DNA of 64,000 nt from Usnea hakonensis (GCA_013423325.1 BLJB01000068.1:1-64000); one strand, 5' to 3'. Positions 10,735 through 22,968 are shown, counted from the stretch's first letter. A program made the numbers and translations. The notes: generated by a model not told the origin, from the letters alone.

Positions 10735-13700
10735 ATGCCCGGGAGTCAATCGGGTGGAAGTGGCTCGAACAGAAGTATATCGAAAGTGGCTCGAATCCGT
10801 GGACAAGAGCCTATGCTCTCCAGTGCGGACGGTAGTGACCATGGAGGCACCGATGAATATGAGGATCGTGCCAGTGGCTTCTTCCGCCAACGAAACGAAT
10901 TCTCCTCCTCGAGGATGTCCTTTTCCTCTTCAATGAACCAGAAAACACCTGCCAGATCATACTTTCAGCACTCATTTCAAGACTCCCCTTGTGAGATCCA
11001 ACTCGCTCTTACCAAAGTACAGGGTACTAAATGTCGATAGCCTCATTCAGTGTCACCAAGGATGCCGCTCAAGAGGTACGAGAGGATACAGCAGAATTAG
11101 CGTCATGGGCTCTGTCCGACATTGCATCAAGCCGCAGCGAACAGTCCCCCTCACGACATCATACCTCATCTACCACGCAGCAACATTCTTGCTTAAGCAG
11201 TCAATTGAACCAACATGATATGAGCCGTCATGAGTCGAATACTTCTCCTCGTCCAAAGATGATTCAGGAGGTCTCCGAGCCCACATCTCCTCAAAGCTCG
11301 TACTCGTCACAGAAACCGCAATGCCAATCAGCTTTGACCGATTTGTTCAGGAATTCTCCATCGGCGGAAGGAGACAGCTACGGCACAGACGAAGATGAGT
11401 TACTCGCTACCGCGGGCGTACATGCGGTCACCGTTAGGGAGGGGATCATCTCACAACCGAGTGAGCGCACCACACTACTGAATAAGAGAACAGCTTATGG
11501 TTCAATCAAAGATCTCGAGGGTCAGCAAGTAACAACATCCGAGCCAAGAAATCGAATAAGGGCTATCCTGAAACGATCTAAAGAACAGGCTGCTCGCATC
11601 ATTAGGGTTGCCTCTAATTCCAAGTCCTGGGATCGGCAGCAACTATGGGAGTATGGGGTTCGCCAACCAGCTAGCTTTATGCCTCCTGTGATACTTGGAC
11701 TTTTACTTAATGTTCTTGATGCTCTGTCCTACGGTAAGCCTCACTATTTGAGTATTACGGTCACAGCAAGTGGTTGATTTCGATTCGAACAGGCATGATC
11801 TTATTCCCTCTTGGCAATGCTACTTTTACAGGTCTCGGACCTGAGGGAATATCCATGTTTTATGTCAGCTGCATTGTTTCGCAATTGACATATTCTCTCG
11901 GCGGTAGCATCTTCAAAGGAGGGATAGGCTCCGAAATGGTAGGCCTCATTCAGACTTGAGAGAACGCAGTGCTAACAGGCTCAAAGATCGAAGTCGTCCC
12001 TTTCTTTCATAGAATGGCATTCACCATCCTTTCAAGAGTGGGCGAGGGAGAAGATAAAAAGGCTGCCGTGCTCGCCACTACAATTGCTGCTTATGCGATA
12101 AGCTCGCTTGTCACAGGAGCGGTCTTCTACATCATGGGATTATGCAAGATTGGGTCCCTAATCGGCTTTTTCCCTCGACACATTCTGATCGGATGCATTG
12201 GTGGCGTAGGATGGTTCCTGGTGGCGACAGGATTGGAGGTTTCTGCGAGGCTTGACGGCAACTTGGAATACAACATAGAGACTTTACGAAAGCTCCTCCA
12301 GTCTGACACCGTGGCTCTTTGGATTCTACCTCTAATATTGGCTATTATGCTCCAGACTGCGAAACGATGGGTGAAGCATCCTTTGACAGATGCTACTTTC
12401 TTCTTTTCCATCGTTGCAGTCTTCTATTATTACGTTGCCGCCATCGAAGAACTCAACCTACCCGAGCTCCGGAACAAAGGATGGGTTTTTGCAGCTCCAG
12501 ACGCTGGAAAACCATTCTATTCTTTTTACGAACTCTACAATTGGAGACTAACGGATTGGAGGGCCATCTTATCCACGGTACCTGCAATGCTTGCGTTGAC
12601 TTTTTTCGGAGTCCTCCATGTTCCCATCAACGTTCCAGCTCTAGGTTTGTCGAGTGGAGTGGATAACGTGGACGTTGACCGTGAGCTCCGAGCGCATGGC
12701 ATATCGAACGCTTTGTCAGGACTCTGCGGGAGTATTCAGGTAATTCATGCCTGATTGCGTAGCTGAAGCACCTCGCTAAAAAAAGAACAGAATTATCTCG
12801 TATATACGAATTCGGTGCTATTTATGAGAAGTGGAGGGGACAGTCGGATTGCTGGTGTGATGTTGGCCGCGGCGACTTTTGGTATACTCGTCATCGGACC
12901 TGTCATTATCGGCTTTATTCCAATAATGGTCGTTGGCGCACTCATCTTCTTTCTGGGACTGGATCTTTTGAAGGAAGCCCTGGTAGACACATGGGGTAAA
13001 GTGCACCGCCTTGAGTATTTCACAGTTCGTTGTCTTCCGCTCCACTTCGCTGAATCTCTCGAGCTTACAAGCCATAGATCCTCATCATTGTCGTTACTAT
13101 GGGAGCTTATGATTTCGTTGTTGGTATCCTTGTGGGCATCATCTTGGCCTGTGTCAGCTTTGTCCTACAAACATCCCAAATCTCGGCCATTCGTGGGAAG
13201 CTCCATGGAGGTGTGGCAAATTCGACAGTCCGGAGACACCCAACTCAGCAACGATTCTTGCTTGAAGCTGGCAAACAAGTCCATGTTATGAAGCTTGCAG
13301 GCTATTTGTTCTTCGGCACCATTGTGGGTGTTGAGAAGCAAATTCGGGAACTGCTACGGGAGGAGTCTTTTCGACAACAGCCAATCCGCTTTCTTGTACT
13401 TGACTTGTACAATGTGGACGGTGTCGATTTCTCGGCAGGAGAAGCCTTTAAGCGAACTAACAGGCTACTCGCTCTGCAGGGAGTTCAACTGGTCATGTGC
13501 GGTCTCGAAATGGATAGCGATGTTGGTAAGAGCCTCCGCAATGTGGGACTCTTTGACAACGAGGACGGGGTTTATTATACCAAGAGTCTCAATTCGGCGC
13601 TCGAATACTGCGAGAATGAACTGTTAAAGGCATTCTATCATCAGCGAGATCTCGAGGCAGACACAGAGTCGACTCCTGCTTTCATGGGTAAGTATGCTCT

Positions 13701-14370
13701 AGAATTGCTTGATGCCATCTCTAACAGCCCACAGAAGTCCCACAGGCAGAGCAGGCGAGCCTGCCATATTCTGAGATGATGCTCAACTCTCCACGCATGC
13801 ATCACCTTCGCCAGGTAGCCACAGCCACTCTCAACGAAGAGAGCCCGGCATCCCCTCAAAGATGGGAGGACTATCACCAACCGCTACAGCTCATCCTGCA
13901 AACATTTTCGACCGTCTCAGACAAGCCTGAAGATTTCTGGTATAAGACAGCGTCCTTTTTCGTCCGCAAAGACTATGCCGCTGGGTCCGTGCTCTACCAG
14001 CCCGGTGATCGCGCTGATGGCTTTTACCTGTTGGAAAGTGGCATGCTCAAAGCGAAGTACGATCTTCCCCAAGGCAATTACTCGGAGCTCATCGTCGCTG
14101 GCACGACTTGTGGAGAGCTTCCCTTCTTCTCAGCTACGGAAAGGACATCGACGACCTTGGCAGAGAGAAACTGCGTGACGTGGATGCTCGATGATAGCCA
14201 ATGGAGCAAGATGCAGGATCAGCACGCGGATGTCTCGCAGGAATTGCTGAAGATAACCCTCAAACTTACGAGGGAGAGAATGAACGCCATTACCAAGTAA
14301 GCGCCGAAAACCCAATTTGATAAGCGTTTTGCTCACTCTTTTCAGGTATATGTTACTCACGAGTGGATGA
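10735..14370 (+). CDS. VSB1: SulP-family vacuolar transporter with STAS and cyclic-nucleotide-binding-like domains (Vsb1-like)
   Basis: Eight exons (10735-10990, 11041-11733, 11793-11938, 11987-12739, 12791-13024, 13078-13687, 13735-14296, 14346-14370) give 1,092 aa. Residues 1-280 are a Ser-rich cytosolic tail. About 290-720 is the SulP membrane core, with LSYGMILFPLG and GSEMIEVVPFFHRM around the first helices and VPINVPALGLS later. The STAS domain (about 755-880) contains LVLDLYNVDGVDFSAGEAF. A cNMP-binding fold (about 960-1070) contains YQPGDRADGFYLLESG and GELPFFS. Yeast YGR125W/Vsb1 has this architecture and supports basic amino-acid accumulation in the vacuole; the substrate here is inferred. 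The start is the first ATG after an in-frame stop at 10711. The last exon is tiny (MLLTSG end); without it the protein would stop at 14300, ten codons' difference at most. Confidence 0.87.
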
Positions 14371-15631
14371 GATATCTGTTATGATAGCGCCTGCAACAGG
14401 CGTATGTAAATGAGGGTTTTAAGTGGGGTCATACATCAGTCAGGGTCTATCTTCTGCATAGCGCTAGGAGGTTGGGGACAGGGAAGTGGCCTTGGTGTGT
14501 GGGCGTTTTCAATTCACGGCTTGTCACCTGGCACGTCCGGGTAAGGCAGGAAGAAGAGGCTATACCTAAAGGCGGAAGTGTGTCTGAGCGACGGTGTTAG
14601 TTGATATGTTTGTTGATTCTTGTGGATCATTTGGTTCCATGACGATATTCCAGTGATGTGCACACACCCTATGCACATCAGTCTACAAAGGGTGGATGTA
14701 GATAGATAAGGATATCTCGTATGTTCGTATCTATTGGTTATTGGAATCGAGATTTCCAAGCGTGCGCAAGCGGACTGAGACTCGAGAGAGCGGATGTTAC
14801 GAATCACGTCCTCATACCCTGCTCATTATTGCACGAGTAAGTGCATTCACAAGGTATGTACGGAGTAGGGGGCCACATGCTCCCGTCTTAAAGTACTTAC
14901 TAAGATGCACTGTGACGAAGCGCTTAATGCAAGTCAGCGAGGGTGTGGTCATGCGACCAACTCCCCTTTCTCTCCGCTCCACCAAGACGGAAGGTTCGAC
15001 TACTCGTATCTTTGGAAGTCGGGACAGTGGACAGTGAAAAGATAACCAGCCATCCTTTCTCGAGAAGAATGGAATATGATTGAATTCATACTCTTTTTAT
15101 ATTTTGATATGCAATCATCCCCAAAGTTGACATGCTCGCAAATAGGTAAACATTGCAACTTAGCGCTCGATTCTTTGCTTCGGATTGTCGGATCAGCTAG
15201 GCGTTAGCGGGACTAGTTAACCGATATTACCACAATAATAATAGGTCCTTGACCTAATAAACCGTTATTTGGCAAGCAATTTTAGCGCCTTCGCGTCTCT
15301 AACGAGAAAAAAAAAGGGCAAGCCAAAGAAGTTTCGAGACAAGCCCCCTTCATTTTGCATACGCCTCAATCCTCGACTTGAACCTCTTCTATCTTCCTTC
15401 AGCTCATCATCCACTCTCCATCAGTTCTGCTTCTTCTCTTCACTCCCTATCCACCGTCTAACGGTCATAGAGATCCCTATTTCACTCTACCAGATACCTA
15501 ATACCGTCACGGAGACTCTCCACAAGAGCTACACCTTTTGTTAATAAATTGTCAAACGCACATACTCTCATCCCCATCTTCCTCTTCTAAACTTGACACC
15601 TTTCACATCATACAATAACATTAGAGCAACT
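14371..15631. other. Intergenic region and 5' leader of the PH-domain gene
   Basis: No supported gene. The last 250 bases are CT-rich, as in the leader of a well expressed fungal gene. The longest frames have no recognisable content. Confidence 0.5.
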
Positions 15632-17935
15632 ATGTCTGCAGCTCTTGAGCAACACTTGCCCGGGCAGGAGCCCATCGCTGCCACTGCTTCTCAAGCAACT
15701 AGCGACCCCATTCGAGATCAAAACACCTCCGACTTGTCCCCCGAGTCCCGACCAGAACTGGGAATGAATGGAGCCACTGACAATATCACGGCCGCTGCTC
15801 CTACTGCCCCAAATGTCAGCAACGTCACCAAAGAGGAGAAGGTTGCAAAAGGGGAGGTCATGATTGAGTCTCATCCAATCAACGAGGGCGTTTTGAACTA
15901 CAAAGGTCCTGGTCTCAAGTAAGCTCTATCCGCTTTCTTCAAATTTGAATATATGTCTAACATGGCTTCTACCCTCGCTCAGGGGTCTCATATTCTCAAA
16001 GAAATACTTCTGGCTCAGCGATGAACCCTTGGAACATAGTCATCTCTCGGGATATTTCAGCAACGAGAAATCAAAGGACATCGCGCATCCCACCGCTGCG
16101 CATGCCAGCCAAACGGGCAAAGGTCTTCTTTTCTATGCGAAACGCGCCGAGGACAAGGGTCATCCCCAGGGCATTTTCAACCTGGTCAGTTTCCTATCCC
16201 CTCGACCAAATATCAGCCAACTGACCCGGTCTGTACACTGTAGGCCGATGTGACCGACGTGGCAAAGGGCAGTTTCAACGACTTTAGCTTCAGTCTCAAT
16301 GGTCACAAGCATAGTTTCCAAGCCACCAACAAGTCAGAGAAAGATGCCTGGATGGTAACAATCGAGACAAAGGCAGCTGAAGCCAAGACTGAACGTGAAG
16401 GCATTGTTGGCAGCTCTGGCTATAAGAGCCAGCTTGAGAAATACGGTATGTTGACTCATAACTGTCTCTTGTACACTGCGCATGTTGATATATGTTGCAG
16501 GTGCTGGTGCGGCTGCCTCCACCGTTACTCCTCGGTCACGATCTCGAGGCATGATGGCCGGCAAATCCCGCGAACGTAAGACTAAAGACACACCAACCCA
16601 CACCACTCCCGAGGCAGCCGCCGCTGCTTTTGATACGGCTCCTGAGAAAACAACCGGCACCACCACCAGCCACGCTCCCAACGCCGTTGCTGACACGAGT
16701 AATGGTGTCCCCTCTGGCACGACTGCAGGCGTCGGTACCGGTGCGAACACAGACGAACATGTTGGTGAGGTCGCCGCTGGTGGGGCTGCCGTTGGTGCTG
16801 TTACAGGCGCAGCCACGGCGCGAAATGGCTCTGCTTCCGAGGAGGAGAAATCCAAGGCGGCAAAAAAGAGCCGCTCTCAATCTCGCAACAACAAACGCTC
16901 CAGCATATTTGGAGGTCTCCTAGGCAAGAAAGAGGAGAAGAATCTAGAGAAAGAGGAGAAGAAGGAAGAAAAGGCCGATGTGAAGGAGCTCAAGAAGGAG
17001 GAGAAAGCCGAGAAAAAAGAAGACAAAGCTATTCGAAAGGAGGATAAAGCTGTCGCGAAGGAAATCAAGCATGAGGATAAGGCCGAGAAAAAGGTCGAGA
17101 AGCAGGAGTTGAAAGAGGAGGCCAAAGTACAAGGTGTCCCTAAAACTGGCGACTTTGATGCCGCTGCTATTGGTCAGTGCCTCGTAATCTTTCACTTCCC
17201 CTATACCCAGTCTAATTTCTCACAGCATCCCGCGTTATTGGGGAGCCTACCATTCCTGCTGGAGAATCTATAACTGGTGTGGATGCCTCCGGTGTGGCAC
17301 CCGTCACCGGTGCAGAACCTACCCTTGCCGAGACCACTAGGGAGACTGCGCCAAAGCCAAATAAGAGGAACTCGATCTTCGGTAGTATCTTTGGCAAAAA
17401 GGACGCTGTAACCCCGACTTCGACGGAGGCCACATCAGCTGCTCCGGTGAAGGACGAGCAATCCACCATGTCTTCCACCGCACCACAGCTGGAAGCCCCC
17501 GTGACCTCACCCACCGCCGAGACCACGGTGACTACCACAGATACCCCTGCCACAGCCGCTGAAACGACTACACCAGCGCCTGTTGCCTCTCCTTTGTCTC
17601 CTACAGACAAGCGTCGCACCTCGTTCTTCGGTAACCTTGGGACAAAAAAGGAGCGGAGGACTGGTGGAACATCTGACAATGAGTTGACCGATGGTGAGGG
17701 CAAGAAGCAGTCGTCCGGTGGATTTGGTGGTCTCCTTCGAAAAGCCAGCCGTGCTCAAAAGGGATCCACCCCGTCAACCACCAAGGAGGCCGCCAACGTC
17801 CCGCTCCCCACGGAAACGCCGGCTGAGGCGACTACCGACGGTGAGAACCTCGTCGAGAAGCCCGCAATGACCAATGGCGAGACCGAAAACGTGGCCTCAA
17901 CCCACGAGCAGACTCCAGTGTCAGCTGCTGCTTAG
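15632..17935 (+). CDS. PH-domain protein with Lys/Glu-rich repeats (Meu6-like)
   Basis: Five exons (15632-15918, 15983-16184, 16244-16445, 16501-17172, 17226-17935) give 690 aa. A pleckstrin-homology domain occupies about residues 85-240: GPGLKGLIFSKKYFWLSDEP opens the sheet, and KSEKDAWMVTIETK is the closing helix. Residues about 375-460 are a KEEK-type charged segment expected to form a long single helix. Thr/Ser/Ala-rich low-complexity parts follow. A short motif, RSSIFGGLLGKKE / RNSIFGSIFGKKD / RTSFFGNLGTKKE, recurs three times and could be a docking or phosphorylation motif. Fission yeast Meu6 has the same PH-plus-Lys-rich layout; its molecular role is poorly known. A membrane-lipid-binding, cortex-associated role is inferred from the PH domain. 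The start at 15632 was preferred over a possible upstream in-frame ATG-less stretch. Confidence 0.82.
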
Positions 17936-19027
17936 AAGTGCTTGTGCCTATGAGAGAAGGAGAAACATGGTCAATACCCCTGGACATCAGCGATTTCCGT
18001 TGTATTTCATTTTCACTCTTTTGCGTGTTGAGTTCTGTATCCTCACCATCCATACACCTGGTCGGCGAGAGTCCTCTCCCCGTCGTGTGTGTGTGTGTAA
18101 GTGTGTGGAGAGGGGAGAGGGGGGGGGGCAGAGTACTAGACTGGCAGCTTTGTCTTTCTTTTTTTCCTTTTCGCGTTGCCCTTCAGTTCGTTCAAATACC
18201 CAACTCCTTTTGCCCCTTTTAGTACCGATACCCCGCGGCAGCTTGTTCTCTTATTGGAGACGAGTGCCGCTCGGCCGTTAGGGCAGCCATGAATCGTTTT
18301 CGATGGTGGTGCAGATAGCATGTAATACTTAATAGAATGAATGGTCCTGGTTTTGCTCTGTTGCTGTCTGATTGACTGACTATCACTTTACGTGTTTATT
18401 CTGGCGCCGAGATCCTCGCACCGAGATGTTAAATACCTGATCTAGTTGGGATGAGAGCTCCGCCAACCATCTTTGGCAAGCGGGCATGTATGAATGACTA
18501 TCAATTTTGTTCTTGGATCCGTCAGTAGCACAGATATCTGAACCAGCTTCCTGGAAAGCACGATTCATTGCGAACTAAGTATGCTTCATCGAATGTCTAT
18601 AGTAGTAGTCATCATTCAAAAGAGAGACAATCTTTTTTTTTATTTTAGTTTTGTATCTGTCTGTAACGGTGCGTCGAGCACAAAGCCAAGATAAAAGGAC
18701 GACATTCATAGCCACGAGTACAATCCGTCACCAGTAGGGATCAGGAGACATCAGAACCGGCCGTTGCAAAATACACACATACTCTCTCTGCGTCACATCG
18801 TAGAGACTCGCAATCGCGTACGTGAATGAATGGGAGTACATAAATAAAGAAACCGCTTTCCCTCTCTGTCCTAATATTCCTCGACCGACAGCGTCATCAC
18901 TCCTTGTCCCCCCTGAGCTCATGCTGCCGATCTCTTAATCGTGATATCTCTCAACCCCAATACACCTTTTTTTTTTTCTTGAATCACAAGCGAGAGCGTA
19001 TACACACTTCCTTTTCCTCGGCAGCAA
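17936..19027. other. Intergenic region between convergent genes (both 3' UTRs)
   Basis: No gene seen. Holds a GT microsatellite followed by a G run (about 18086-18128), a poly-T tract near 18632 and a second poly-T tract near 18968, consistent with 3' UTRs of the PH gene (plus) and cpcA (minus). Confidence 0.55.
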
Positions 19028-19830
19028 TCATTCCACATGTCCCATGCTGATGGCGATGTTCTTCCAGTGCTCGACCTCTGCCTCCAACTCCGTCACTTGG
19101 TTGACTAACTGCTCCGTTCGCTCGATCCGTTTCTCACGGGATTTCCGTGCCGCCATGGTGTTCCGTGCTCGCTTTACCGCGACGGTGTCGTTGAGGTCCT
19201 CGACGGTGATGGCCGGTAGAGGCTTGTCCCTTCGCTTTGGAGCGACGCCAGAGGTGAAGGAGTGGCGGCCTTGATGAGAGGATCGGGATGATGACAGACC
19301 GGGCGAGGAGCCGTTGCGAGACATTACAGGAGCGGTATGGGTGGGTGGAGGACTGGCATCCGCGAAATGAGAGACAGGACCGGTGCTGGGCTGCTCTTCA
19401 ATTGGTTCGAACAGGGATGGCCACTTGTCCGGATCGTCAGTGAAGGAGTCCTCGGCGAAGAGTGGTGAAGTCTCAGTGCTGGCCATGTACGGAGAGTCGA
19501 AGGCGGAGGTGCCAGGAGTCGTTAGATCGGTATAAGCACCTGAAGGAGGCGCAGACATGGTCTCGACCATAAGGTCTTTGGGTGACACGGTCTGTAGATT
19601 TGGCGTCTGCGTCGGCGCCGGCTCGTTGATTGGCTCAAAGTGGGTCCCAAAGCCCAGGGACTCACCGAAGAGAGGATCGCTAGGCTCCGGCATCGAGATA
19701 AAATCGTTGTGGTTGAAGTCAAACATGGTGTCTGGGGCGTCTGGAAGAATCACGATTAGCTCGGGCTTAAACTAGAAGAGCCTCCCGGAAAAGTACCTTC
19801 AAAATCGTGGGAGAGAGGCATGGTAGACAT
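19028..19830 (-). CDS. cpcA: bZIP transcription factor CpcA/Cpc1 (Gcn4 orthologue), cross-pathway amino-acid control
   Basis: Two exons (19830-19797 and 19740-19028, minus) give 248 aa, the usual CpcA size. The C-terminus is the diagnostic Gcn4-type bZIP: the basic region reads KRARNTMAARKSREKR, followed by a short zipper starting RTEQLVNQVTELEAEVEHWK. The protein ends soon after, at MGHVE. An acidic activation region (FAEDSFTDDPDKWPSLFEP) lies in the middle. The factor binds TGACTCA sites and activates amino-acid biosynthesis genes on starvation. The start is the first ATG of the frame (MSTMPLSHDFE). The reading frame stays open without any ATG for some 720 nt further upstream (see findings). 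Two leader uORFs and upstream TGACTCA sites point to Gcn4-style translational control plus autoregulation. Confidence 0.93.
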
Positions 19831-20134
19831 TTTTTGCTGATGAATTTTTTCTATGCTATTCGAGAAAAGGGGAACTGGAGGCCGAGTTCGAGGAGACTGC
19901 TGGTGCAGGCCAGTCGTCGACGAAGGGGCCGAGTTTGCGTAAAAGCGCTGTTGTTGACCGGTAGGACTGTTCAATTGCTGGATAGACGGAGACGAAGATA
20001 GAGACCTGGTGCCTTGGATGATGCCGCTCACTCTTAAGTTCTGGATAGACGATGCAGAAGGTAAAAATTGCTGAGTTGAGTTGCGTCGACGGTGAAGTTG
20101 TAGTTGACCGTTGTAGGTCTGGCGCAGGTGTTGG

Positions 20135-20308
20135 TTAAGGGCTGTACGAGACGTCGCCGGACCGAAGTCGGTGCTCCTGCGAGTCGTCGAGGTTGCGGGG
20201 GTGGGTGCCGTCGAGGGGAAGAGGACGAAGTCCGAGTCGGGGTCTGAGAATGTGATTGTATTGGTTGCTGGCTGGGGAGGCCGCGGTGATTGGGGTTGAG
20301 TAAGCCAT
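20135..20308 (-). promoter_or_regulatory. uORF2 of the cpcA leader, 57 codons
   Basis: ATG at 20308 (MAYSTPITAASP...) to TAA at 20135, in a frame different from cpcA. It ends 304 nt before the cpcA ATG, and no ATG lies between. A long second uORF of about this size is known from cpcA/cpc-1 leaders of other filamentous ascomycetes, where it blocks reinitiation under amino-acid sufficiency. Confidence 0.8.
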
Positions 20309-20533
20309 TTCTGTGGAGTATCCGTGACGAAAGACGGGTAGTCGTGGAGAGGAATGGTTGCTGTGAAGCGAGAACCTTTGCGAATGCGAGTAGCAGACGG
20401 TTGATTCAGATATTCCTGGGAAGGAAGATCTGAGGAATTGAATGGAGTGGAGTTGGTAGTTTGTATTGTTTGTAAAGTTGCTATCTTGTCTTTGTGGAAG
20501 AGAAGATAGAAAGGGTTATATGTATGGGTGTGA

Positions 20534-20548
20534 TTACAAGGCAGCCAT
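20534..20548 (-). promoter_or_regulatory. uORF1 of the cpcA leader, 4 codons
   Basis: ATG GCT GCC TTG TAA on the minus strand, 225 nt before uORF2 with no ATG between. A very short first uORF that permits reinitiation is the classic first element of the GCN4/cpcA mechanism. Confidence 0.78.
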
Positions 20549-20788
20549 TACAAAATGGATGTCTTGTAAACGGTGATATGTTGTCAGATGTGGATGAGGT
20601 GAGAGTGTAAGAGAAGAAGAAAGAAAGAGATCAGGCAGACGTGGGAATGTCCAGGCATTTAAGGATACAGAGGATAGGATATTAATTCGGATTTAAACCG
20701 AGCCCCAACTGCACAAGCGCCGTAATTTTTGTAAAGTAAACCAAAGTAATACTTTAGGGTGAAAATAATGTGTGGGCGCTAAGAGATA

Positions 20789-20795
20789 TGACTCA
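20789..20795. promoter_or_regulatory. TGACTCA site (CPRE/Gcn4 box) upstream of cpcA
   Basis: A perfect palindromic TGACTCA lies 241 nt upstream of uORF1. cpcA genes are known to be autoregulated through such a site, so this is a good candidate binding site for the gene's own product. Confidence 0.6.
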
Positions 20796-21465
20796 CACTT
20801 ATAAATTATAATCTCATTTCCTCGTCTTCCACGCTACTGCCATTTGGGTCAGGAATGAAGAATAAGTAAGTAAGTAAGTACAGCGAACGGAGGAATAGAC
20901 GAAAGGAAAACGGGAGAGTGGATCCGGTTGGAAGGCCGGACACGAGCGAAGAGGTTCATAATTCTGTATCTTGATTGGTTCGTTCCATGCTGCACGAGGC
21001 ACAACTGAGTCCTGACAAGGCTTTCTGTCTGTCTGACAAATCCACCCTAAGTATTATTATTATTTATTTCCTTTATCATTATTACATCCCTCATCTAAAG
21101 TACTTTACTCTCCACCAAGCGATTCCAAAAGCCACATAAGGCCACATAATGTCACTTCTGCCTTGTATCACAGTAATCATGTTTTCCTTTACTCGCATTT
21201 ATAGGGACTTGATGTGGAGTAAGTAAGTAGTTAAAGCCAATCATAAAACATGTATCCCCCGGCCTCTCCGTATCCGTGGGGACTGGGGAGGATAAGATAG
21301 CCGTGTAATGTAACGCTGTATACAGTACCTTGGCCAATCAAATAAAGGTATAAATGCTTTTCGATCAATAATCACAACAACCCTCCTGGTGTCCCGTGGT
21401 GCTGTCTCCTGTCAACTTCTTTCCAGTACTCGAGTACGAATTGACTTTCTTTTGCCAAGTCTGTC

Positions 21466-21472
21466 TGACTCA
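21466..21472. promoter_or_regulatory. Second TGACTCA site upstream of cpcA
   Basis: Another perfect TGACTCA, about 0.7 kb further upstream. It could serve cpcA, or be a chance occurrence. Confidence 0.35.
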
Positions 21473-22329
21473 TAGTTGCACAGCATCTAACCCTTTCTTT
21501 TTAATTACCACCGCTTTCAACGCAATAACTTGATGCGCTTTAAATCTAACTTCACACCGCATTTGCTGCTCCCCCTCTCCTCCCCCACTATCCTCTATCT
21601 TAATGCGCTTACCTTACCTTATCTAATGTAGTTGCTCATCAAAGTAATCGAATATACTCACTTAAATGCCTCACCACAATTGGGCGCATTCCCGGCCCAT
21701 CGCCCTGTCATCAGATCATATCTCATCATTATTCAAAACCGTGGGCATGCAAATTTGAGCCAGATGACCGTTTCATGTATACGAAAAGAGAGCCCAGACG
21801 ACACAGTCAATGACAATGTTTGTGAAGCCGTCAATGGTACTGCTTCCCATAGCCACCGCAAGTCTTAAAAATATTGCTGTCCAGCGTCGCGTACAGAATC
21901 TTCTCGTGCTGGAACGCTTGGGCATATCGAATGTTCAAATCGCTGCTACACCCAAGGCAAGGAGGTACAAATAAATAGAAAGATGACATCTCATGACGGA
22001 GAGTAGATTCATTTTTTTGCAAAATCCCGAATCGATATTGTAGCATCTGAGCTATCGCAGGAAATCACGTAGTCAGGAGCTACTATCAAAGGACGAACCT
22101 TGACGCTGTTGAAAGCTATAGCTGGTCAACTGTGGCTGTCATATAAGCATTTATGAGACTGCTCATGATCACGACAAGTTGCGAGAATTTGATGATAATC
22201 CCCTGACATTACATACAGGAAATGCTGTACTGATGTTGCCATGCAATCGCTTTGACAGGACGTGTCCGCATATATTTGACGAACGAGCCGTCAGCAAGCA
22301 TTGCAGTCCGACCGTTTTCCTATCCAAGT

Positions 22330-22968
22330 TTAGCGCACTTTCAGAACAATCGGTTTCAACAGCTGGTCTATGGCAGCCAACCAAGAATCCAGCTCAAGCA
22401 TCACACTCTCGCTTTTTTCAAGGCTCTGAATTGGCATTGGAAGGTCAGCAATGGGATCCGGGTTGAGCCAGGGAGAACCGATGCCAGAAGCAGATCGGAG
22501 GCGAGAATGCAGAGGTTGGCTTTGGAAGACACTGATCTTCATGTCTTTGGCACGACGAACTTGACTCGTAGCTCAAGAATAAGACAAAGCTCAAATGCAT
22601 GAAAATGGAACATTTACAGTTGAGACTTAATTTCAATAGAACGTAGCGTAAATGGTGGGGTTCCAAAGGCTGGAACGATCTCTAGATCACGCTTACCAAT
22701 TTCGAATATTGTACTCAAAGGATCGACCAAAAAGCTTTCGAAGAAGTCTTCACTTTCTTGATTCTTGAGTAGATCTTTAGCAATTAAAGCAAGGATCAAT
22801 CCATCAAGAGTCTCAGTCAAGCATTGGAGTAGCACTCCCAATTCGTAGCCCGAATCTGGCGATCACTGCAAGTCAGCTTGTTGGATTTTGACACACAAGC
22901 AGACTCGCCTTGAGCTTATCTTCATTGTTTTCTTGCATGGGTTGTGCGATAAATGAGAGCCCTTCCAT
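22330..22968 (-). CDS. Unrecognised hypothetical protein, 175 aa
   Basis: I do not recognise a family. Three exons joined by eye (22968-22905, 22855-22627, 22564-22330, minus) keep one frame and give 175 aa. The first intron has a gctgac branch site and ends gccag; the second is weaker (gtctca donor, acgag acceptor). The sequence is helix-rich, with SGYELGVLLQCLTETLDGL and, near the end, MLELDSWLAAIDQLLKPIV, which look like packed amphipathic helices. The ATG is 30 nt downstream of the deacetylase stop codon on the same strand, so it could also be part of a longer transcript. Confidence in exact splicing is low. Confidence 0.4.

Larger units (their letters stand above)
20549..22329. other. 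cpcA promoter and intergenic region
   Basis: No gene seen. Contains a (taag)n microsatellite (20866-20880) and the two TGACTCA sites. Short frames at 21632-22046 show no recognisable content. Confidence 0.5.

Noticed and set aside
10449..10936. Two plus-strand frames before the SulP transporter
   Set aside because: Not joinable in phase with the transporter exons and stop before them; treated as leader.
16334..16855. Minus-strand frame of 173 codons
   Set aside because: Antisense of the Ala/Thr-rich PH-protein exon; composition explained by the sense strand.
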